From Psychrobacillus sp044762855 (GTDB lineage Bacteria; Bacillota; Bacilli; Bacillales_A; Planococcaceae): a stretch of 64,000 nt of DNA. Numbering within the stretch: the first letter of the stretch is position 1; the number at the start of each line of letters is the position of its first letter. The notes under the pieces were generated by a model. It saw only the letters and a list, made by a program, of their open reading frames with translations. It was not told where the DNA came from and ran no database searches. Below, piece after piece: positions 8,217 to 17,183 of this stretch. The stretch covers positions 744,001-808,000 of the forward strand of contig NZ_JBIWFB010000001.1 of the NCBI RefSeq assembly GCF_044762855.1, written 5' to 3'. The position numbers and the translations under genes are program-made.

Positions 8217-9035
8217 ATGAGAATTCAACATAATATTTCAGCTTTAAACACACACAGAAACTTAACCGCTAACCAAGGTTCATCTGCTAAAAACTTAGAA
8301 AAATTATCTTCAGGTTTCAAAATCAACCGCGCTGGAGACGACGCTGCTGGTCTTGCTATCTCTGAAAAAATGCGTGGACAAATCCGCGGCCTTGACATGG
8401 CAACAAAAAATGCTCAAGATTCAATCTCATTAATTCAAACTGCTGAAGGTGCTCTTAACGAAACACACGCTATCCTACAACGTATGCGTGAATTATCAGT
8501 ACAAGCGGCAAATGATACTAACGTATCTGCTGACCGTACAGCTATTCAAGCTGAGATTACTGCTTTAACTTCTGAAATTGACCGTATTGCTAAGAACACA
8601 GAGTTCAATACTCAAAACTTATTAGATGGTAAATTTTCAGGTAAAACATTCCATATCGGTGCTAACTCTGGGCAATCAATTAAATTAAGCATTAGCACAA
8701 TGGATTCAAAAGCGTTAAAGGTTACTGCTGGAGCTGTTAAGGTTGATACTACAACGGCTGCAAGTAAATCAATTACTGCAATCAATACTGCAATTGAATC
8801 AGTATCAAAACAACGTTCACAATTAGGTGCTGTTCAAAACCGTTTGGAGCACACAATCAATAACTTAGGTGCTTCTGCAGAAAACTTAACTGCTGCGGAG
8901 TCTCGTATCCGTGATGTTGACATGGCGAAAGAAATGATGAATTTCACTAAGAACAATATCCTAACACAAGCAGCTCAATCTATGCTTGCCCAAGCAAATC
9001 AACAACCACAAGGCGTATTACAACTTCTACAATAA
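8217..9035 (+). CDS. hag: Flagellin (filament subunit)
   Basis: The 272-residue flagellin has the N-terminal D0/D1 coiled coil (MRIQHNISALNTHRNL, then LEKLSSGFKINRAGDDAAGL), the conserved ADRTAIQAEITALTSEIDRIA segment and the C-terminal D0/D1 ending in ANQQPQGVLQLLQ. The exposed central domain is short, about residues 140-185, and is rich in Ser and Thr, which are the residues Maf proteins glycosylate. It is preceded by the CsrA hairpins and followed by a strong terminator, then directly by the glycosylation genes. Confidence 0.97.
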   Translation: MRIQHNISALNTHRNLTANQGSSAKNLEKLSSGFKINRAGDDAAGLAISEKMRGQIRGLDMATKNAQDSISLIQTAEGALNETHAILQRMRELSVQAANDTNVSADRTAIQAEITALTSEIDRIAKNTEFNTQNLLDGKFSGKTFHIGANSGQSIKLSISTMDSKALKVTAGAVKVDTTTAASKSITAINTAIESVSKQRSQLGAVQNRLEHTINNLGASAENLTAAESRIRDVDMAKEMMNFTKNNILTQAAQSMLAQANQQPQGVLQLLQ

Positions 9036-9051
9036 TATAAATAAAAGTTTT

Positions 9052-9084
9052 AATCCCACTTTATTTTATAGAGTGGGATTTCTT
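9052..9084 (+). terminator. Intrinsic terminator of hag
   Basis: AATCCCACT (9052-9060) pairs perfectly with AGTGGGATT (9072-9080), followed by TCTTT. It isolates the abundant hag transcript from the glycosylation genes. Confidence 0.85.
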
Positions 9085-9109
9085 TATATTCGATTGTAAG
9101 TGCCGATAT
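9083..9109 (+). promoter_or_regulatory. Candidate sigma-D promoter of maf
   Basis: A perfect sigma-D -10, GCCGATAT, lies at 9102-9109 immediately after the hag terminator; the -35 is weak (TTTA at 9083-9086, 15-base spacing). Transcription would start near 9116, placing the Shine-Dalgarno at the very 5' end of the message. Confidence 0.5.
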
Positions 9110-9128
9110 AAGAGGAGAGGTGAAAAAT

Positions 9129-10847
9129 GTGATTCAAGGTTTTAATATAGAGAAAATACAATCGAAAACGGATTTACCTACATTGAAAGTCAATAATTTT
9201 TTATTACATAGTAAGTATGATCCCAAAAAAGAAGCAGAACAGTTTGTAAAAAGTCAGTATATAGAGAATCATGTACACTTATTATTCGGTTTTGGTCTTG
9301 GTTATTTTGCAGAAGCTTTGAAAAAAAAAATAAATGAAAATGATCGATTAGTAATAATTGATCCTCTATTTAAAGAGATAAAATCAATAACTAATCAAGG
9401 TGATTATCATATGATCGTTGACGTGACTGAAAAAAATATTGAAATAGAATTGAATAATTTATTAAATGATTATAACGTAAACGTAAAGTTAATTTGTTCA
9501 CCAAATTACGATAAATTGTTTCCAGACCTTTACAAATTAGTGTTGAAGACAGTAAAGGATGTATTGAGTGTAAATTCAGTTTTTTTTAATACGATTAACT
9601 ATTTTGCGGAAATATGGCAGGAAAATTACATTCGAAATTATTTCTATATATTTGAAGATGGGAGTTTGTCGGAATTAGAGAAACGATATAATCTTCCGGT
9701 AGTGATTGCCTCTGGGGGCCCTTCACTAACGAAGCAAATTCCCTTACTTAAAAAGGTAAGAAATAATGTTCTACTCATTGCAGCTGGGTCAACTGTTAAT
9801 ACACTTTTGCATTATGATATTGAAGCGGATTATGTTGTTTCTGTTGATGGTTCGATAGCGAATTATAATCATTTTAAGGATAGTATTTTTCAAAAGTCTA
9901 AATTAATATATAGTGTAAGAAATCACTATAAAATTAGGGAACAATTTAAAGGTCCTGCTTTTAGCTTTATTCCTTCATTCGAACCTGGTGTGTATGAGCA
10001 TATTGAAAAGATTACCGGAAAACAATTACCAACACTACTTGGAGGAGCATCTGTTGCTAACTACACACTTACAATTGCAGAGCGTATTTCAAGTGGCCCT
10101 ATTGCGCTGATTGGTCAAGACTTAGCTTATACGGAGAACAAAACCCATGCAGAGCATAATAAGCATTTTTCTAATGTAAACGATAAGTTCAAAGAAGAAA
10201 GAAGAACTTTCTTTACAGAAGGTTATGATGGAGAAAATGTATTAACTGATGCCGTCTTTCTTTCGATGAAGAAAGGTTTTGAACAAATTGCTGAAGTATC
10301 TGAAGAAGCGAAGCGGTTCTTTAATTGCACAGAGGGTGGTGTGAAAATAAAAGGATTTAGGCAAAAAACCTTTCAAGAATTCTGTGATGACATTGAATCA
10401 TGGAAAGAAAAAAGTCGGAACAATGAATGTATTGGTCCTTCTGTAGATATAAATAATTGGCGAGACTTTTATGCGAAAATTCAAGCAGAAATTAAAATTT
10501 ATGAGGAAATATTGCATCAATTAAACAAGGGTTTAAGACATTTAAAAGAAAATCCTTCTAAAATAATGTTTAGCCAAAAAGCTATTAAAGGTTTGAATAA
10601 AGTAGATAAAAAACTAAAAGAATTGCTAAATAAGGTATCAATGAATAGCATTGTGGAACCGGTAACAATGGATGTGTTAAATAAGTTTTTGCCAAAGCAA
10701 GGTGAAAGCAAGGCGGAAGAATACGCCCGAGTATTTAAACAAAATCAAGTCTTATATGATAGGCTTTTAAATGCAACGAACCTTTCAAGGAGATATACAG
10801 AGAACTTGTTAGAACAAATAAAAAAAACAAGACATGGGGATGAGTAA
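9129..10847 (+). CDS. maf: Motility accessory factor, Maf-type flagellin glycosyltransferase
   Basis: Maf proteins (DUF115, MptE-like fold) transfer pseudaminic or legionaminic acid from the CMP-sugar to Ser/Thr of flagellin in the cytoplasm. The 572-residue protein shows the DUF115 core VVIASGGPSL, then NNVLLIAAGSTVNTLL and ADYVVSVDG near residues 187-245, and IALIGQDLAYT further on. The GTG at 9129 is preferred because GGAGAGGTG lies six to eight bases upstream, whereas a GTG at 9120 overlaps that site. Placement between hag and a complete pse cluster makes it the likely pseudaminyl transferase. Composition turns AT-rich here. Confidence 0.88.
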   Translation: MIQGFNIEKIQSKTDLPTLKVNNFLLHSKYDPKKEAEQFVKSQYIENHVHLLFGFGLGYFAEALKKKINENDRLVIIDPLFKEIKSITNQGDYHMIVDVTEKNIEIELNNLLNDYNVNVKLICSPNYDKLFPDLYKLVLKTVKDVLSVNSVFFNTINYFAEIWQENYIRNYFYIFEDGSLSELEKRYNLPVVIASGGPSLTKQIPLLKKVRNNVLLIAAGSTVNTLLHYDIEADYVVSVDGSIANYNHFKDSIFQKSKLIYSVRNHYKIREQFKGPAFSFIPSFEPGVYEHIEKITGKQLPTLLGGASVANYTLTIAERISSGPIALIGQDLAYTENKTHAEHNKHFSNVNDKFKEERRTFFTEGYDGENVLTDAVFLSMKKGFEQIAEVSEEAKRFFNCTEGGVKIKGFRQKTFQEFCDDIESWKEKSRNNECIGPSVDINNWRDFYAKIQAEIKIYEEILHQLNKGLRHLKENPSKIMFSQKAIKGLNKVDKKLKELLNKVSMNSIVEPVTMDVLNKFLPKQGESKAEEYARVFKQNQVLYDRLLNATNLSRRYTENLLEQIKKTRHGDE

Positions 10848-10848
10848 A

Positions 10849-11199
10849 GTGAATGAAGCATTACATGAAGTAATTGTGTCTTACAATGAGTATATTAAAA
10901 AAGTTCCTGTCGGATGCCAAAAAATTGCAGACGATTTGCGAGAAAATCAAATTACTAATGGGTTAAAAAGGATTATGGATTTTAGTGAAGGTGTAGCATG
11001 GCTAACAGAAGCAAGCGAATTATTTCATAAGAATAGCTTGACAGTTTATTTGAAAACGAATAAAATTCATGACTTTTTGGAATTAATCAATCATGGACTA
11101 GAAATACAGGATTATGTGTTGGTTGCCGATATGTTTGAATATGAAATCCAACCATTCTTTAAAGATTGTCAAGTTATTGAAGTTTCGGATTTGCAATGA
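10849..11199 (+). CDS. Small helical protein of unknown function downstream of maf
   Basis: A protein of about 116-119 residues, mostly helical and acidic, with no membrane segment and no motif I recognise. The start is uncertain: GTG 10849 has GGGGATGAG nine bases upstream, while ATG 10834 and 10840 lie inside that purine tract. It overlaps or abuts the maf stop, so it is probably co-translated and may assist Maf or handle flagellin before export, by context only. A 186-base AT-rich gap without visible features follows. Confidence 0.7.
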   Translation: MNEALHEVIVSYNEYIKKVPVGCQKIADDLRENQITNGLKRIMDFSEGVAWLTEASELFHKNSLTVYLKTNKIHDFLELINHGLEIQDYVLVADMFEYEIQPFFKDCQVIEVSDLQ

Positions 11200-11385
11200 A
11201 CTGCGTGCGTTTCTATTAGTAGAATTACCTAGAATAACATAATCTGATCTTATCAATTTGTTTATAAATAGTAACAATCAAATAAACAACAATCATTAAG
11301 ATAAGGAAAGATAAAAATGAGTCGGTATTTGTAATATGGCTTATAGACAATCTCGAAAAAACTTATAAATAAGCAGGTGGCATTT

Positions 11386-12360
11386 GTGAAGAATAATATT
11401 ATATCAAATAAAACAATCTTAGTGACTGGTGGGACAGGTTCTTTTGGGAAAAAATTCATAAAAAAAATCTTAGAGTTTGATGTGAAGAAGGTAATTGTCT
11501 TTAGTCGTGACGAATTAAAACAGTACGAAATGTCACAAGAATTTACAGACGATAGAATTAGATTTTTTATTGGAGATGTTCGAGACAAGGATAGGCTTTA
11601 CCGTGCATTCGATGGTGTGGACATTGTCATTCATGCTGCTGCAATGAAGCATGTGGAAGCATGTGAATATAATCCTTTTGAAGCTGTCAAAACGAACATA
11701 CATGGAGCTCAAAATATTATAGAAGCTGCAATTGATCGTGGTGTAGAGAAAGTAATTGCTCTAAGTACTGATAAAGCATGCAGTCCAGTAAATCTCTATG
11801 GAGCGACAAAGCTTGCTTCTGACAAATTATTTGTTGCAGCAAATTCATACGTTGGAGATAAAAAAACACGTTTTGCAGTTGTTCGTTACGGAAATGTTGT
11901 TGGAAGTCGAGGTAGTGTCGTTCCTTTCTTCCAAAAGATTAAAGAAACTGGTACTTTGCCTATTACAGATGATCGTATGACTCGCTTTTGGATTACTTTA
12001 GATCAAGGAGTTCAATTTGTTTTAGATGGACTAGTTCACATGGCAGGCGGAGAGATATTCGTTCCAAAAATTCCAAGTATGAAGGTTGTTGATTTAGCAG
12101 AAGCAATCGCCCCTGAATGTGAAATAAAAATTGTCGGTATCCGTCCAGGAGAAAAATTGCACGAAGCAATGATAACTGAAGATGATTCACGACGAACGGT
12201 AGAATTTGATTCATACTACGTAATTCAACCAGAGTTTCCATGGTGGAGTAAAAAAGAAATAGAAGGGAAACCACTTCCCGATGGGTTTAAATACACTAGT
12301 GATATAAATGATGATTGGTTAAAAGTAGAGCAATTAAGAGAACTAGTAGAAAAAATGTAG
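11386..12360 (+). CDS. pseB: UDP-GlcNAc 4,6-dehydratase (inverting) PseB
   Basis: PseB performs the first step of pseudaminic acid synthesis, converting UDP-GlcNAc to the 4-keto-6-deoxy-L-arabino sugar. The 324-residue SDR protein has the NAD-binding GGTGSFGKKF near residue 15, DKDRLYRAFDGVDIVIHAAA, and the catalytic Y-x3-K in NLYGATK. GTG 11386 (MKNNIISNKTILVTGG) is chosen because AGGTGG precedes it by five bases; GTG 11377 overlaps that site. A hairpin with terminator shape overlaps its stop codon. Confidence 0.93.
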   Translation: MKNNIISNKTILVTGGTGSFGKKFIKKILEFDVKKVIVFSRDELKQYEMSQEFTDDRIRFFIGDVRDKDRLYRAFDGVDIVIHAAAMKHVEACEYNPFEAVKTNIHGAQNIIEAAIDRGVEKVIALSTDKACSPVNLYGATKLASDKLFVAANSYVGDKKTRFAVVRYGNVVGSRGSVVPFFQKIKETGTLPITDDRMTRFWITLDQGVQFVLDGLVHMAGGEIFVPKIPSMKVVDLAEAIAPECEIKIVGIRPGEKLHEAMITEDDSRRTVEFDSYYVIQPEFPWWSKKEIEGKPLPDGFKYTSDINDDWLKVEQLRELVEKM

Positions 12361-12379
12361 TCTCTGACTACATTTTTTC
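12349..12379 (+). terminator. Terminator-like hairpin overlapping the pseB stop
   Basis: GAAAAAATGTAG (12349-12360) pairs with CTACATTTTTTC (12368-12379) around a seven-base loop and supplies its own U-run. It includes the stop codon of pseB and stands 15 bases before pseC, so it should lower downstream expression or be opened by translating ribosomes. Confidence 0.6.
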
Positions 12380-12394
12380 TTTAAGGAGCTAATG

Positions 12395-13552
12395 ATGAGA
12401 GATACATACTTACCTTATGGAAAGCAATGGATAGACGAAGAAGACATTGAAAAAGTCGTGAATATATTAAGAGGTGATTATTTAACGACAGGTCCAAACA
12501 TTCTGGACTTCGAGCAAAATGTAGCAAACTATGTTGGGGCTGAGTATGCTGTTGCCTTCTCAAATGGAACTGCCGCTTTGCATGGTGCTACTTTTGCTGC
12601 AGGCATTAAGAAGGGGGATGAAGTAATTACTACTCCTCTCACATTTGCAGCTAGTGCAAACTGTGTTTTATATGAGGGTGGAACAGTTGTTTTTGGGGAT
12701 ATTAATCCTAGAACATATAATATTAGCCCTATAGAGATTGAAAACAAGATTACTTCAAAAACAAAAGCGATTATTCCAGTTCATTTTACTGGTCAACCAG
12801 CTCAATTAGATGAAATTCATACACTTGCTAAAAGAAATAATTTAGTAGTAATTGAAGATGCTGCACATGCTTTAGGTGCAAAGTATAAAGGGAAAAAAAT
12901 AGGAGCCCTTAGTGATATGACCATGTTTAGTTTTCATCCTGTGAAACATATTACAACAGGTGAAGGCGGTGTTATTACAACGGATAATAAAGAATATTAC
13001 GATAAACTCATACAATTTCGTTCACATGGGATTACGAGAGATTCTTCATTAATGCAGGAAAATCATGGTCCATGGTATTATGAAATGCAGTTTTTGGGTT
13101 ATAACTACCGCATGACTGATATTCAAGCAGCCCTTGGTAGTAGTCAACTAAATAAACTCGATAGTTTTATTCTTAGACGAAAAGAAATTGTCGCTGCATA
13201 TAACGAAGCATTTATTCAAATTCCGCAAGTTCAAATTCCATTTCAGGAAAAAGATACAGATTCAAGCTGGCATTTGTATGTGTTGAAATTGAATTTAAAT
13301 TACTTGACAGTTTCTCGTAAAGAGGTATTTGAAGAGCTTCAAAAATTAAATATAGGTGTGAATGTTCACTATATCCCTGTACACACTCTTCCGTACTACC
13401 AACAGCTTGGATATGTGAAAGGCACTCTACCAAATGCAGAAAACCTCTATGAAGAAATAATATCATTACCTATGTTTCCTTTAATGCAGGATCAAGATGT
13501 GAAGGATGTCATCGAAGCAGTGAAATTAGTAATAGGGAAAGTGAAAAAATGA
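12395..13552 (+). CDS. pseC: UDP-4-amino-4,6-dideoxy-N-acetyl-L-altrosamine transaminase PseC
   Basis: PseC is the PLP-dependent DegT/DnrJ/EryC1 aminotransferase that aminates C4 of the PseB product. The 385-residue protein shows VAFSNGTAALHGA (phosphate-binding), IEDAAHALGAKY, and the PLP lysine in FSFHPVKHITTGEGG. Tandem ATGs occur at 12392 and 12395; spacing from AAGGAG favours 12395. Its stop overlaps the next gene in an ATGA. Confidence 0.93.
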   Translation: MRDTYLPYGKQWIDEEDIEKVVNILRGDYLTTGPNILDFEQNVANYVGAEYAVAFSNGTAALHGATFAAGIKKGDEVITTPLTFAASANCVLYEGGTVVFGDINPRTYNISPIEIENKITSKTKAIIPVHFTGQPAQLDEIHTLAKRNNLVVIEDAAHALGAKYKGKKIGALSDMTMFSFHPVKHITTGEGGVITTDNKEYYDKLIQFRSHGITRDSSLMQENHGPWYYEMQFLGYNYRMTDIQAALGSSQLNKLDSFILRRKEIVAAYNEAFIQIPQVQIPFQEKDTDSSWHLYVLKLNLNYLTVSRKEVFEELQKLNIGVNVHYIPVHTLPYYQQLGYVKGTLPNAENLYEEIISLPMFPLMQDQDVKDVIEAVKLVIGKVKK

Positions 13553-14280
13553 CTGTTTTAGCGATTATTCAAGCTCGAATGGGGTCTACTAGACTACCAG
13601 GGAAAATATTAAAACAAGTAAATGGTAAAGCCTTATTAGCTTATCAGCTAGAAAGAGTAAGACAGTCTAAATGTATAGATAGAATTGTAATTGCTACAAC
13701 AATTCATCAACAAGATGAACAAATTGTTAAGTTTTGTGAGCAGCATGGAGTGAATTATTATAGGGGATCCGAAAATGATGTGCTTGCTCGTTATTATCAA
13801 GCTGCTGAACAATTTGATGGAGACATTATTGTTAGGTTAACTTCAGACTGTCCAATTATTGACCCAGTCATAATAGATGAAACGATTATCTATTATAAAG
13901 AACATGCTTCTGAGTTTGATTATGTGTCAAATACAATTGAAAGAACATATCCACGAGGGTTAGATACAGAAGTATTTTCTAAAAAAGCATTGAAGAAATC
14001 ATACGAAAAAGCTATCCTCGAAAAGGATAGGGAGCATGTTACAGCATATATGTATTCTAATCCTCAAATATTCCGAATAGGAAATATTTCTAACACTCAA
14101 GATTTAGGAAGCCATCGTTGGACGGTTGATACGATGGAGGATTTCCAATTACTTGAATTTATTTTAACTAATTTATATTCAGAATATCAACTATTTTATA
14201 TGAGAGATGTTATTGAGCTACTCGAGAAACATCCAGATTGGGTTCAAATAAATGCCCATGTTGAACAAAAGAAATTATAG
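13549..14280 (+). CDS. pseF: SpsF-type cytidylyltransferase, presumed CMP-pseudaminate synthase
   Basis: The 243-residue protein is a nucleotidyltransferase with AIIQARMGSTRLPGK at the N-terminus, characteristic of the SpsF/COG1861 branch rather than the NeuA-like PseF of Campylobacter. By position between pseC and pseG it should activate pseudaminic acid with CTP. RLTSDCPIIDP and SHRWTVDT are visible conserved blocks. It starts in the ATGA overlap with pseC. The biochemical assignment is by context; the fold assignment is firm. Confidence 0.82.
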   Translation: MTVLAIIQARMGSTRLPGKILKQVNGKALLAYQLERVRQSKCIDRIVIATTIHQQDEQIVKFCEQHGVNYYRGSENDVLARYYQAAEQFDGDIIVRLTSDCPIIDPVIIDETIIYYKEHASEFDYVSNTIERTYPRGLDTEVFSKKALKKSYEKAILEKDREHVTAYMYSNPQIFRIGNISNTQDLGSHRWTVDTMEDFQLLEFILTNLYSEYQLFYMRDVIELLEKHPDWVQINAHVEQKKL

Positions 14281-14290
14281 GGTGGAAAAT

Positions 14291-15373
14291 ATGAACGTAT
14301 TTATCCGAACAGATGCATCTATTCAAATAGGTTCTGGGCATGTGATGCGATGTCTAACTTTAGCGAAACAATTGGAAAAGTATAATGTGAATGTAAAGTT
14401 TGTTTGTCGAAACATAGATGGAAATATGATTAACTATATAGCACAACAGGGCTTTGATGTATTTACACTTTTCACAGAAATTGACACAATTTCACATTGG
14501 GACTGGACAAGGGAACAATGGCATGATGATGCAAAGGAAACTATATCAATTATTCAGCTCGAACAGAAGACTGTAGATATGTTAATAGTAGATCATTATT
14601 CCATTGATATTAAATGGGAGCGACAATTACGCCCTTTTGTTAATAATATAATGGTAATTGATGATGTGGCTGATAGAAATCATGATTGTGATTTATTATT
14701 GGATCAGAATTATTATTCAGATATGGAAAATCGGTATAAGAATTTGGTACCTAAGGACTGTATCCAATTATTAGGACCTAATAATGCTTTATTAAGAGAA
14801 GAATTTTTAGAAATCAATCCCGCTAAATATAAAAGAGATGGAACGATAAAAAATATTTTTATATTCTTTGGTGGTTCAGATATAACGGGGGAAACTCTAA
14901 AAACTTTATATGCTATTGAAAAGTATATGGAAAAAAATATCACTTTTAATATCGTAATAGGTACAGCAAATCCCTTTAAAAATCAAATTAAATTGTTTTG
15001 TGATCAATATGATAATATCAATTTGCATTGTAATATAGATTATATGGCTAGACTAATGGCACACGCAGATTTAGCAATAGGAGCAGGGGGAACAGCTTCT
15101 TGGGAAAGAATATACCTAAGACTACCTGCTATTGTAGTAATTTTAGCAAATAATCAAATAGAATTAACAAAAACATTGGCAAGTACTGGTGCAATTCAAT
15201 CGATTGGAGAAACAAACATGGTTAGACAGTTAGATATTCAGCAATATGTAGAACTATTGATTAATAATCCACAAATCGTGAGGAAAATGGCAGAAAAGTG
15301 TTTAAGCATAATTGACTCTTCAATTATACGAGAAAAAAAAATAGCAACTCAAATAATGGAGTTTTTGAAATGA
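14291..15373 (+). CDS. pseG: UDP-2,4-diacetamido-2,4,6-trideoxy-beta-L-altropyranose hydrolase PseG
   Basis: PseG removes UDP from the pathway intermediate so that PseI can condense it. The 360-residue GT-B-like protein has IRTDASIQIGSGHVMRCLTLAKQL at residues 4-27 including the catalytic-region histidine, and the C-terminal nucleotide-binding part AIGAGGTASWERIYLRLPAIV. ATG 14291 has AGGGTGG upstream; an in-frame ATG at 14252 lies inside pseF. It overlaps pseH by four bases. Confidence 0.92.
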   Translation: MNVFIRTDASIQIGSGHVMRCLTLAKQLEKYNVNVKFVCRNIDGNMINYIAQQGFDVFTLFTEIDTISHWDWTREQWHDDAKETISIIQLEQKTVDMLIVDHYSIDIKWERQLRPFVNNIMVIDDVADRNHDCDLLLDQNYYSDMENRYKNLVPKDCIQLLGPNNALLREEFLEINPAKYKRDGTIKNIFIFFGGSDITGETLKTLYAIEKYMEKNITFNIVIGTANPFKNQIKLFCDQYDNINLHCNIDYMARLMAHADLAIGAGGTASWERIYLRLPAIVVILANNQIELTKTLASTGAIQSIGETNMVRQLDIQQYVELLINNPQIVRKMAEKCLSIIDSSIIREKKIATQIMEFLK

Positions 15374-15927
15374 ATATAGAAAATGGAGCAATGTTAAAAA
15401 ATATTGAATTCGAAGATCTATCATTAGTTTTAAAATGGAGAAATCAACAACATATAAGAAATGTAATGTTTAACAGTAATATTATTTCGATGAAGCAACA
15501 TAGAGTTTGGTTTAAAAGTCTAGAAAATAATAAAACGGCAATTTCAAAAATGTTTTATTTTAATGACATTCCTTATGGAATATTAAATATCAATCAAATT
15601 AACTTAGAACATAATACTTGTGAATGGGGATTTTATATTGGTGAAGTTTCTGCTCCAAGCGGCATTGGGATAGTTTTAGGTTATACCGCATTAAATTTTA
15701 TCTTTAAAGAGTTAAATATACGAAAAGTGAATGCAGAGGTTCTTGAAAATAATCCCAAGAGTAGAGCTTTTCATGAAAAACTTGGATTTAAGCATGATGG
15801 TACACTTAGAAAACATATTTTTAAGGATAGAGAATATTTGGATATTGATGTCTATAGCCAATTTAATACCGAATGGATAAGTCATTCACAACGAATAGAA
15901 CAAAAAATAAAGGAATGGTATCTATGA
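15370..15927 (+). CDS. pseH: UDP-4-amino-sugar N-acetyltransferase PseH
   Basis: A 185-residue GNAT acetyltransferase. It should acetylate the 4-amino group made by PseC, using acetyl-CoA. Visible GNAT features are WRNQQHIRNVMFNSN near the start, the acetyl-CoA region CEWGFYIGEVSAPSGIG, and the motif B ENNPKSRAFHEKLGF. It overlaps pseG (ATGA) and pseI (ATGA), so the three are tightly coupled. Confidence 0.9.
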   Translation: MNIENGAMLKNIEFEDLSLVLKWRNQQHIRNVMFNSNIISMKQHRVWFKSLENNKTAISKMFYFNDIPYGILNINQINLEHNTCEWGFYIGEVSAPSGIGIVLGYTALNFIFKELNIRKVNAEVLENNPKSRAFHEKLGFKHDGTLRKHIFKDREYLDIDVYSQFNTEWISHSQRIEQKIKEWYL

Positions 15928-16973
15928 AACCAATTACAGTTGAAAATATAAAGATAGGACCAAATGAGCAACCTTTTATCATTGCTGAAATGTCTGGCAA
16001 TCATAATCATTCTTTAGAAAGAGCTATAGAGATTGTTGAAGCAGCAGCAAAGGCAGGAGCTCATGCACTTAAAATTCAAACATATACTGCTGATACGATG
16101 ACATTAAATATAGAAAACCCTGAATTCAAAATAAATGATCAAAATAGTCTTTGGGATGGACAAAACTTATATCAACTGTACCAACAAGCATACACTCCAT
16201 GGGAATGGCATAAATCAATTTTTGACCGTGCAAGGGAGCTAGGTATAATTGCATTCAGTACACCTTTTGATGATACTGCAGTCGATTTTTTAGAAAAATT
16301 AGACGTACCTCTTTATAAAATTGCTTCTTTTGAAAATACAGACCTACCACTTATTAAAAAAGTAGCATCTACAGGTAAACCAATGATTGTTTCTACAGGA
16401 ATGGCGACAATCTCAGAGTTAGATGAATTAGTGAGAACAGCCAGAGAAGGAGGCTGCAGAGAGTTGATATTATTAAAATGTACAAGTACCTATCCTGCTA
16501 CCCCTGAAAATACAAATATTTCCACGATTCCTCATATGAGTGAACTTTTTGATGTGCAGGTTGGCTTATCAGACCACACAATGGGAACTGGTGTATCAGT
16601 GGCAGCGGTTGCGTTAGGAGCAACTGTAATCGAAAAACATTTCACTCTATCTCGGAAAGATGGTGGGATAGATGCTGCGTTTTCTCTGGAACCAACTGAA
16701 ATGCAATCACTAGTAGAAGAAACGCGACGTGCATGGCAAGCTTTAGGAAAAGTCACTTATGGACCGACTGAAAAGGAAAAAGCATCATTGAAATTTAGAC
16801 GATCTATATATGTATCCAAAGATATTAAGGCTGGCGAGAAGTTTACTTCTGATAATATTAAAATTATAAGACCAGGTTTCGGTTTAGAACCAAAGTACTA
16901 TGAATTGGTAGTTGGTGGTAAATCTAAAAGGGATTTGAAAGTAGGAGAGCCATTAGTGTTTGGGGATATATAA
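15924..16973 (+). CDS. pseI: Pseudaminic acid synthase PseI
   Basis: PseI (NeuB family) condenses the 6-deoxy-di-N-acetylaltrose with phosphoenolpyruvate to make pseudaminic acid. The 349-residue protein has the TIM-barrel motif AEMSGNHNHSLERA, the PEP-binding KIQTYTADTMT, LSDHTMG and IEKHFTLSRKDGGIDAAFSLEP, and a C-terminal SAF domain from about residue 290 (SIYVSKDIKAGEKFT). ATG 15924 overlaps the pseH stop and has AAAGGAA nine bases upstream. About 210 bases of AT-rich sequence without a clear feature follow. Confidence 0.94.
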   Translation: MKPITVENIKIGPNEQPFIIAEMSGNHNHSLERAIEIVEAAAKAGAHALKIQTYTADTMTLNIENPEFKINDQNSLWDGQNLYQLYQQAYTPWEWHKSIFDRARELGIIAFSTPFDDTAVDFLEKLDVPLYKIASFENTDLPLIKKVASTGKPMIVSTGMATISELDELVRTAREGGCRELILLKCTSTYPATPENTNISTIPHMSELFDVQVGLSDHTMGTGVSVAAVALGATVIEKHFTLSRKDGGIDAAFSLEPTEMQSLVEETRRAWQALGKVTYGPTEKEKASLKFRRSIYVSKDIKAGEKFTSDNIKIIRPGFGLEPKYYELVVGGKSKRDLKVGEPLVFGDI

Positions 16974-17183
16974 GTATTATTTTTTTAAAAAGAATATATA
17001 ATATAAAAAAATTTGATGTATATAAAATAATCAAGGATTTCAAAATAGGCAAGGCTTGGGTTATATCTTTGAATTAATAAACATTAAGAATAGACAGTTC
17101 AAATAATTTTAGAAAAATATTTCTGGGAAAATTAGTAAGATTAACAAACTAAAAAATAAAAAGATTAATTAAAAGGTGAGAGT

